Assembly (NCBI RefSeq): GCF_010672525.1
Contig: NZ_JAAHGH010000005.1
Location: 310,672 to 374,671 of the forward strand
DNA: 64,000 nt
Reading direction: 5' to 3'
DNA from: Okeania sp. SIO2B3
GTDB lineage: Bacteria; Cyanobacteriota; Cyanobacteriia; Cyanobacteriales; Microcoleaceae
The translations under genes were made by a program, and so were the position numbers. Positions 58,110 to 64,000 of the stretch are shown one piece after another. The notes under the pieces were generated by a model. It saw nothing but the letters and a program-made list of their open reading frames with translations, was not told the origin of the DNA and did not search any database. How positions within the stretch are numbered: position 1 is the first letter of the stretch; the number at the start of each line of letters is the position of its first letter.

Positions 58110-61100
58110 CTACTTCCCCACTCCCCCACTCTCAACCCAAGGAATAATATTATCCTCAGCTAACTTTTGAGAAACAGCGATCGCTCCATAAAGATTCAAA
58201 TGACTAGGGTCAGAAAATTTATCATAAGCATCTGGCCATGCAGTACCTAAATCTCGGAATAAAAAGTTTGAATATTCTAGAGGTAACTGCTGCATATATT
58301 CTTGAAATTTTTGTTCATAGTTAGTTCGCGCCTCATCTAAATATGCTGTAGTTAAAGGCATATTTACAAATACAAAATTAATTCCTATTGCCTGAGTATA
58401 TTGTAGTAAGTTTTTAAGTGCGGTTATCTGTTTTCCTGGCAACTGGAAGTTAGCATAATCTGCATCATATTTACCTGAAACTTTAGCATAGTTCTGATAG
58501 TAATTTTCTGGCTCAAACTTAATCGAAATTGGTAGGAAACCGTTAGATTGAAATTCGTCTAATTTATCAATATTTTCCTCTTCTACTGTTACGTTTTCTC
58601 CCTCTTTTTGCTGCCAAAAATTCCAGTTTTCTTGGGGATTATTTATGATTGAACTTATTAAACTTTTGAGGCGATCGCGCTGTTGATAAGTAAGCGATAT
58701 TTCCTCAATTTTTTCCTGTAATTCTTTGAATATTTGTTTGTATTTTTTAATGCCAAAATTCACAGAAGTTTCTGATGTATTTGTCTCAATAGTAAATGTG
58801 CCAGCATCTACTTCCTGATAGCCTTCAGAACTCGCAATAATATCAAAAGTTCGATCCTCTCTGCCACTATTAAGAGCACGGACTCCATCAGCAAATATAA
58901 TTAATGGTGGCAGTTGTTCTGCTGGTAAAACCTGACGCACAATTAAATCTACTACCTGAGCTGTTGCCCCATTTATGCCAAAATTATAAACTCTTAAATC
59001 TGGATATCCTGCTGTTGCCAAACTTTCCTCAAGTACTGTAGGATTAACTCCTCTTAATGCTCTAGAACTACCAACTATTAAAATATCTGGTGGTTTTTTT
59101 TCTACTTGTAAATATTGTTGATAACGAACTAACTGTTCATCTAATTGCGGACTATTAAAACTAGGATAAGTAGAAAATTCAGGAGCTTCCACAGAATCTT
59201 CATTCACTTCTGTAGGAGTTTGACAATTCGGACCCTGACAAGTATTTCCAGATAGGGAAATATCTGGAAGTTGCTCTAAGACTTCACCTAATTTTATATC
59301 TGTTTGAACTGTCAACAAAATACCCATAAAAGCACAGGCAAAAGCAGTCACCCATTTACCAGAATTAAAAGTATTATATGTTAATGAATTACCCATTTGT
59401 GTAGAGTATTCTTCATTAGGAATGAACAAACGAGAAGTAATAAGTAACTGTTGAAGAGCTGTAATAACTGTGTAATTATTATGAGGAATTAACAGCTTTG
59501 AGTCAAATTTTTCAGTTTTCTGCGGCGTTAACTTGAGAAAAACACGATCCGCTCTTTTTCCTAATAACAAATCCATATCTGCAGAAGCAGCAAACTCCGG
59601 AGGTTGTTCCGAATACTGACGACTTCTGGTAGTAAAATTAATACCATAGCGCCACAAAGGCAATTTTTGACCAGCACGACGTCCATACACCCTCACCCCA
59701 CTAATTCCTGGAACTTGAAGTTGACGCAAAAACTGAGCGATAGGTGGTCCTACTTGAGATTGAGAAGGACAAGTAGGAGCTTCACTCATAACGTGCAATA
59801 ATTCATGCTTAGGTAATATAAGTACCCGGATACCACCTGTTTGTAATTTTTGATCGAGGTCTGGATTAAGGAATTTGTTTAACAGAAAACTAATAGCATC
59901 ATAGTTTCCCTGACTTGCCAAAACTTTAGCACTTGCTGCCATCTCTGGATTTTCCGATGCTGGTAAATTCAACCAGTCGATCCAAAGAGGTGACTCTGAC
60001 TTTTGTTTCGGTTCATTAATAATACAACCATAGATAGTAGCAGCTTGGATACCTCTAGGTAGAATAGTAGATAATGTAGAGGCGATCGCTTCTTTTGTCT
60101 TCTTTTTATCTGGAGCTTCTTGGTTTGAATTATTAGTATTAGTACAGAATAAATGTAATGTAGATTCTTTGAGAGTAGCTCGAATCTTGATTCCAAGAGT
60201 AGCAAATTGTTGTTGTAGCAAACGTTCAATTGCTGCCACATCTCCCCAACTTGCCCATTCTTGTAGCATCAGATCGGGTGGAGTTAGGTCCACCCGCAAC
60301 ATCCAGTCCGGTGCCGTTTCACCCTGAACAAGTAGAGAAATTAAAGCTTCATGGAAATCTTTGAGTTTTAACTCTCGGAGCTTTTGGGCGATCGGTTCTG
60401 CCAATAGAGATGGAGCTGGACTATAAGCTGCTTCACAGGATACCCATAAAATTTTCTGGGTTTTCAATTCAGGACTTTTGGCAGAATCTTCTAATTGTTG
60501 GGTAGTTTCTGTTAATTTTTCCTTAAGTTGTCTTTCTCGAATACTGACATTTACAGAAACCCCTAACTCACCTAAAACTTCACTAAGATAACTAGCAATT
60601 GCATCTGGATGGCCATATTTTGCTAATCTTTGATAGGAAACCGTAAGGGGAGAATCAATTAAATACCGATCTAATTCTTCTGTTGTATTCTCTGACTCTG
60701 CTTCTAATTCATTAGGCTGTTTTGATTCTGTAACAGAAGAGTTTTCTGAGTGGAATTTTGGTGATGAAACCAGTTCTGAATTGTCTAATGTGTCATTTGT
60801 CAATACAGATGCCTTGTGGGGAGTTGAAATTAATTCAGAGGCATTGTGATTAATATCTAGTTTCGGAGATTGTCCAACAGTGACTTTTGTCAGATGTTCT
60901 TCCGGTAAAGTTTGACTATCATTTTGATTTTGTGGGTGTTTTGCAGGAACAACATAATTAGACCTCAAAAGAGCATTAACTTCTGAACCAGAGGAAGGAG
61001 AAGGAGTATTTACCTGTTGGGTCTTAGTTGCTACCTTATTACCATCAAGTTTGACTGTCCAGTCAGGTCTCCTGCGACCTAAAGTTCGGCCACATAGAAA

Positions 61101-61343
61101 CATCTGGTAAATTCGAGGTTGATTAGGAGGCAGTAAAGATTCTAGATCGACCTGACCCAGTGCCTGGGAAAACTGGGCTAGTGCAAAGTTCATTTCTGGA
61201 CATTTTTCAGCTTCACAGAGAATATGTAAATGATTGCCACGCAATCTTACCTGTACTTGCACTTCTGGAAGTCCCAAAGCTTCCTGTGCCCAATCTCCTA
61301 AAGGAGATCGATTTTCCGTCAATATAGTTTTATTCCCTTTCAT
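58110..61343 (-). CDS. DUF1574 protein (GDSL-like C-terminus)
   Basis: A 1077-residue protein. The N-terminal half has several related modules of about 130 residues, each with a hydrophobic strand and a CTxxxCP/CEAxxCP-type segment (HILCEAEKCPE, HVMSEAPTCPS), implying internal duplication. A membrane helix lies near 670 (WVTAFACAFMGILLTVQT). The C-terminal 350 residues match DUF1574: ILIVGSSRALRGVNP (GDSL-type Ser in GSSR) and DPSHLNLYGA as the Asp-His pair, so it may be an esterase or acyl transfer domain on the periplasmic side. It is monocistronic. Confidence 0.85.
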   Translation of the reverse strand: MKGNKTILTENRSPLGDWAQEALGLPEVQVQVRLRGNHLHILCEAEKCPEMNFALAQFSQALGQVDLESLLPPNQPRIYQMFLCGRTLGRRRPDWTVKLDGNKVATKTQQVNTPSPSSGSEVNALLRSNYVVPAKHPQNQNDSQTLPEEHLTKVTVGQSPKLDINHNASELISTPHKASVLTNDTLDNSELVSSPKFHSENSSVTESKQPNELEAESENTTEELDRYLIDSPLTVSYQRLAKYGHPDAIASYLSEVLGELGVSVNVSIRERQLKEKLTETTQQLEDSAKSPELKTQKILWVSCEAAYSPAPSLLAEPIAQKLRELKLKDFHEALISLLVQGETAPDWMLRVDLTPPDLMLQEWASWGDVAAIERLLQQQFATLGIKIRATLKESTLHLFCTNTNNSNQEAPDKKKTKEAIASTLSTILPRGIQAATIYGCIINEPKQKSESPLWIDWLNLPASENPEMAASAKVLASQGNYDAISFLLNKFLNPDLDQKLQTGGIRVLILPKHELLHVMSEAPTCPSQSQVGPPIAQFLRQLQVPGISGVRVYGRRAGQKLPLWRYGINFTTRSRQYSEQPPEFAASADMDLLLGKRADRVFLKLTPQKTEKFDSKLLIPHNNYTVITALQQLLITSRLFIPNEEYSTQMGNSLTYNTFNSGKWVTAFACAFMGILLTVQTDIKLGEVLEQLPDISLSGNTCQGPNCQTPTEVNEDSVEAPEFSTYPSFNSPQLDEQLVRYQQYLQVEKKPPDILIVGSSRALRGVNPTVLEESLATAGYPDLRVYNFGINGATAQVVDLIVRQVLPAEQLPPLIIFADGVRALNSGREDRTFDIIASSEGYQEVDAGTFTIETNTSETSVNFGIKKYKQIFKELQEKIEEISLTYQQRDRLKSLISSIINNPQENWNFWQQKEGENVTVEEENIDKLDEFQSNGFLPISIKFEPENYYQNYAKVSGKYDADYANFQLPGKQITALKNLLQYTQAIGINFVFVNMPLTTAYLDEARTNYEQKFQEYMQQLPLEYSNFLFRDLGTAWPDAYDKFSDPSHLNLYGAIAVSQKLAEDNIIPWVESGGVGK

Positions 61344-61638
61344 CTTCTCCTTTTTGTGGGAGACTCCCTTGCTCGGCTTAACTATTCGTTAGTGACATTT
61401 TGGACTGTAGCGTATAAACATATATAAAGGAAAGCCTATTGCTAAAATTACCACAATATAGTTGAAAATTATGGGTATATTCGTATATTATTATACTATA
61501 TGATTATCTTACCAGAAAGTTAGAGATTATTTGTCAAATAAATATTAGACCGCGTAGGGTGCCAAGCGTGTTAAGTAGCGCACGCCTCCCATTAAGCTAT
61601 ATTAAATTCTACCGTACACACTTACTGAGGTAACATCA

Positions 61639-61869
61639 ATGCAATCCTTTCGAGAAAATTCCTCTGAAAATCCTACACTAAAAACCCCCAGTTGGAAAAT
61701 TTCCTCAGATATTTTACTTAGCTTGGCCACTGGTCCTGTTTTATTAGGCTTATTGGGTAATAAAGCCATTAATGAACTATTACCAGAAATTGGCCTATAT
61801 AGCGAGGAAATATTCCGGGGCGATCGCCTACCAATGCTTAATTTTCCCCAAAATTCATCAGATTCCTAA
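61639..61869 (+). CDS. Small conserved cyanobacterial protein
   Basis: A 76-residue protein (MQSFRENSSENPTLKTPSWK) with a mildly hydrophobic centre (DILLSLATGPVLLGLLGNKA, about 24-43) and a polar tail with RGDRLPMLNFP. It has its own start after GAGGTAACATCA. I recall similar short proteins from other cyanobacteria but not a named family. A single membrane-associated helix is likely. Confidence 0.6.
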   Translation: MQSFRENSSENPTLKTPSWKISSDILLSLATGPVLLGLLGNKAINELLPEIGLYSEEIFRGDRLPMLNFPQNSSDS

Positions 61870-62202
61870 TTTTATTTGACTCTTTATAGTTTCCAAAGAT
61901 TCCTAAGATTTTTTAAACTTAAGATTAAGGGTGCAACAACTGCCATCCTTTTCAATAGGTTAGCTCAAAGCCTCTACTACTATGTGATTAATTAACAAAA
62001 AACATTGCTGAAAGCCTAGCTCTCAAAGGGCTACTTTACTCCCAGGCGTATGATACAGTAATGTTAGTTGAAATATGCGACCCCCTGTTACATTAGGCAA
62101 AGTGTTCCGAAAAGGTCAAAATATGCGAACCTACGGTAACGTAAAGATTTTCATTTTAAAACAGCCAATGAATTGTTATCAAAATCCGAAGTTATCGCCC
62201 AT

Positions 62203-62230
62203 GTAGACGCGGAGCGGCGCGCCGGAGGCA
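62203..62230. mobile_element. Small palindromic insertion in tnpB, first
   Basis: GTAGACGCGGAGCGGCGCGC followed by CGGAGGC separates codons that in TnpB relatives are contiguous (AH and NLNIKG). It is much GC-richer than the host gene and belongs to the same class as the small palindromes at 5496 and 20937. Confidence 0.6.
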
Positions 62231-62468
62231 AACTTAAATATTAAAGGGCAAGCATTGACCAGTTTGAGTAAATCAATTAACAATGCTGGATGGGGACAAT
62301 TCCTAACTATTTTAACTGTCAAAGCCGAAAATGCTGGAGGTGAAGACTATAGCAGTAAACCCCAAAAATACCAGCCAAGATTGCTCAAACTGTGGGAAAA
62401 AAGTCGATAAAGAATTAAACATACGAACTCATTGTTACCCACATTGCTGTGTTGTAATAGACCGCGAC

Positions 62469-62513
62469 TTGTTTGCGTTTGCGCAGCATCCCGTAGGGAA
62501 GCATGACAAACGG
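62469..62513. mobile_element. Small palindromic insertion in tnpB, second
   Basis: TTTGCGCAGCATCCCGTAGG with its arm GAAGCATGAC interrupts TnpB after the DRD motif; the next native codons (AATGCAGCGATAAATATAAA, NAAINI-like) follow at 62514. It is a close relative of TTTGCGCAGCATTCCGCAGG at 23458. Confidence 0.6.
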
Positions 62514-63009
62514 AAATGCAGCGATAAATATAAAAAATAGGGCGGGCCCATACGTCCTTAAAGCACGCGCTTGCCCGATGCAATGGCAGGGCTACGAAAC
62601 GAGAGAGCTTACACAATGCGCGCCAGCGAGCGTGTGGGAGTATGTCACAAGTATTTTAACACTAGACCTATGACTAAATGTAAGCTACTCAATAGCCTAC
62701 AAAAATTGTGGCAGATAAGAGCTAGGCAGTTTAACCTGTGGATGAAAAATGACTCACGAAATTTATAGAGAAAGATTAATCACTCTCGCTTCCTTGTGAT
62801 AGAGAGAAGCAAAAAGTTATTTATTGTTAAAAGAAAGGGTGGAAAAAGAGGTACTTAATGAGGAATATATATATTAAAAATAGTTTAAAAATCCCCTATT
62901 AGCGACAGCTATTTTGAGGAGTTGATACTACTAAATCCCATTGAAAGAGTGTAAAAGTATCAAAAAATACATTTATTTTGATATCAGCAGCTACTAAGGA
63001 ATAGGTAAT

Positions 63010-64000
63010 ATGAGTTCACTACTACAGTCAGAACAGACAACACTAAAACAAGGGGTTAAAAATGCCCCGACTAAAACTTCAGGTCTGTTTCTGAGTAATC
63101 GAATTAAAATAATTGAAAATTTGTGGGAATTAGTTCTAGAGCAAGAGTGTGGCCAAGAATTGGTAAGTATACTCCAGAAAATGCGCTCGGTTAATTCTCC
63201 AGAAGGACAAGCTTTTAACTTTCTAGATTCAGAAATTGTACAACTTATTGAACAGTTAGAACTCAAAGATGCAATTAGGGCAGCTCGAGCTTTTGCTATA
63301 TATTTTCAGCTAATCAATATTGTTGAACAACATTATGAACAAAAAATTCAACAGTTAGCCTATTCTAATAACAAAGGTCTGGGACAACTAATCTTTAAAG
63401 ACGATGAAGCTAAGGATGGTGAAGCTTGTTCATTGCGAGTTGGAAGTATTCCAGTATGGAGCGATAACAGAAGTAAACCTGAAGGAGAGGGGACATTTCA
63501 TTATCTATTTCCCCTATTGCGGACTCTGAACGTACCATCTCAATTAATTCAACGATTAATTGATAACTTAGATATCCGTCTAGTGTTTACAGCACATCCT
63601 ACAGAAATTGTACGTCATACAATTAGAACAAAACAGCGACGCATTGCCAAAATTTTCCAACAGCTCGATCTAGTAGAAGAAAGTTTGTCAGAATTTTCTG
63701 TAGATGGAGCACAGGAAAATTCTGTGGTTTCATCCTGGGAAACAGAATCTCTCAAGGAACAGTTAACAGAAGAAATTCGTTTGTGGTGGCGTACAGACGA
63801 ACTACACCAATTTAAACCTACTGTACTTGATGAAGTAGAAACGACTCTTCATTACTTTGAAGAAGTGTTGTTTGAAGCTACTCCCAAACTATACCAAAGG
63901 TTTAAGCAAGCTCTGCATAATTCTTTCCCTTACTTAAAACCACCTACTTTCAATTTCTGTAAGTTTGGGTCTTGGGTGGGAGCTGACCGCGATGGTAATC
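63010..64000 (+). CDS. ppc: Phosphoenolpyruvate carboxylase, 5' part (runs off the window)
   Basis: The first 330 or so codons of a protein that is normally about 1000 residues in cyanobacteria. It starts at ATG 63010 (MSSLLQSEQTTLKQGVKNAP). Early blocks are LFLSNRIKIIENLWELVLEQ and RAARAFAIYFQLINIVEQHY. The catalytic loop TAHPTEIVRHTIRTKQRRI has H196. The window ends within FCKFGSWVGADRDGN. PEPC makes oxaloacetate from phosphoenolpyruvate and bicarbonate, feeding the TCA cycle and nitrogen assimilation. The reading frame is open with no break seen to base 64000. Confidence 0.97.
   Translation, partial: MSSLLQSEQTTLKQGVKNAPTKTSGLFLSNRIKIIENLWELVLEQECGQELVSILQKMRSVNSPEGQAFNFLDSEIVQLIEQLELKDAIRAARAFAIYFQLINIVEQHYEQKIQQLAYSNNKGLGQLIFKDDEAKDGEACSLRVGSIPVWSDNRSKPEGEGTFHYLFPLLRTLNVPSQLIQRLIDNLDIRLVFTAHPTEIVRHTIRTKQRRIAKIFQQLDLVEESLSEFSVDGAQENSVVSSWETESLKEQLTEEIRLWWRTDELHQFKPTVLDEVETTLHYFEEVLFEATPKLYQRFKQALHNSFPYLKPPTFNFCKFGSWVGADRDGN

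Larger units (their letters stand above)
62146..62655 (+). pseudogene. tnpB: TnpB (IS200/IS605-family) C-terminal pseudogene, interrupted by small repeats
   Basis: Pieces in three frames assemble the C-terminal half of TnpB: DFHFKTANELLSKSEVIAH (62146-62202); [20 protein letters not shown] and [17 protein letters not shown] (62231-62340); [20 protein letters not shown] then HCYPHC, the zinc ribbon (62341-62468); and a tail beyond the second insertion. The RuvC and N-terminal parts are gone. Two inserts of about 28 and 45 bp break it. TnpB is an RNA-guided nuclease of such elements; this copy is dead. Confidence 0.85.

Noticed and set aside
62994-63266. Minus-strand 90-codon frame
   Set aside because: It is antisense to the start of ppc, whose plus-strand frame is clearly the true gene.

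Overview
The window is chromosomal DNA from a cyanobacterium, most likely filamentous (Oscillatoriales-type). The evidence is a CpcS/CpeS-type bilin lyase, a CYP120-like P450, COP23, DUF1574, DUF2103 and DUF6745 proteins, PEP-CTERM proteins, TPR/WD40 proteins, many HIP1 octamers (GCGATCGC), heptameric tandem repeats (STRR) and many tiny palindromic or MITE-like repeats. Codons are AT-rich, gene density is low and intergenic spacers are long and repeat-filled. The genus is an inference; no rRNA or tRNA gene was found. Layout: 0-5 kb holds a GNAT acetyltransferase whose tail is encoded by a dispersed repeat, a PNPOx-like flavoprotein, a YefM/YoeB-type toxin-antitoxin pair with a frameshifted toxin, and a secreted subtilase with a membrane C-terminus overlapping a small conserved gene. 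5-11 kb holds a TPR-WD40 protein, a single orphan CRISPR repeat, a bilin lyase translationally coupled to a Tat-type solute-binding lipoprotein, and a decayed HNH gene. 11-20 kb holds a secreted protein whose 5' end has been copied into a minisatellite, dprA with its stop codon inside a MITE, a VWA protein, a GH13-CBM20 amylase bracketed by inverted MITEs, and a P450. 20-32 kb looks like a cell-surface module: cupin protein, DegT/DnrJ sugar aminotransferase, polytopic GT-C-like protein, DPM1-like GT2, HTTM-DCC fusion and two PEP-CTERM proteins. The cupin gene and the first PEP-CTERM gene share a duplicated 600-bp upstream segment with an iteron-like array. 32-49 kb holds housekeeping and envelope genes: typA, sufE, an XRE regulator, a VanY-like carboxypeptidase, an FtsH-peptidase-like membrane protein, DUF6745, a large matrixin-like metalloprotease, a WD40 protein, a ferric-reductase-like membrane protein and a vanadium haloperoxidase with RTX repeats. 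49-58 kb is a signalling or conflict-like island: HTH-NB-ARC STAND ATPase, secreted trypsin-like protease, COP23 protein and a tandem double Ser/Thr kinase with TPRs. 58-64 kb holds a DUF1574 protein, a tnpB pseudogene broken by small palindromic insertions, and the 5' part of ppc. The most distinctive feature is the density and variety of small non-autonomous repeats that supply start codons, stop codons, protein tails and signal-peptide-like sequence to host genes. One has a visible filled and empty site within the window. No complete insertion sequence or cas gene is present. The best candidate for an undescribed functional system is the STAND/protease/COP23/kinase island, but its genes are not in one operon, so a shared function is only an inference.
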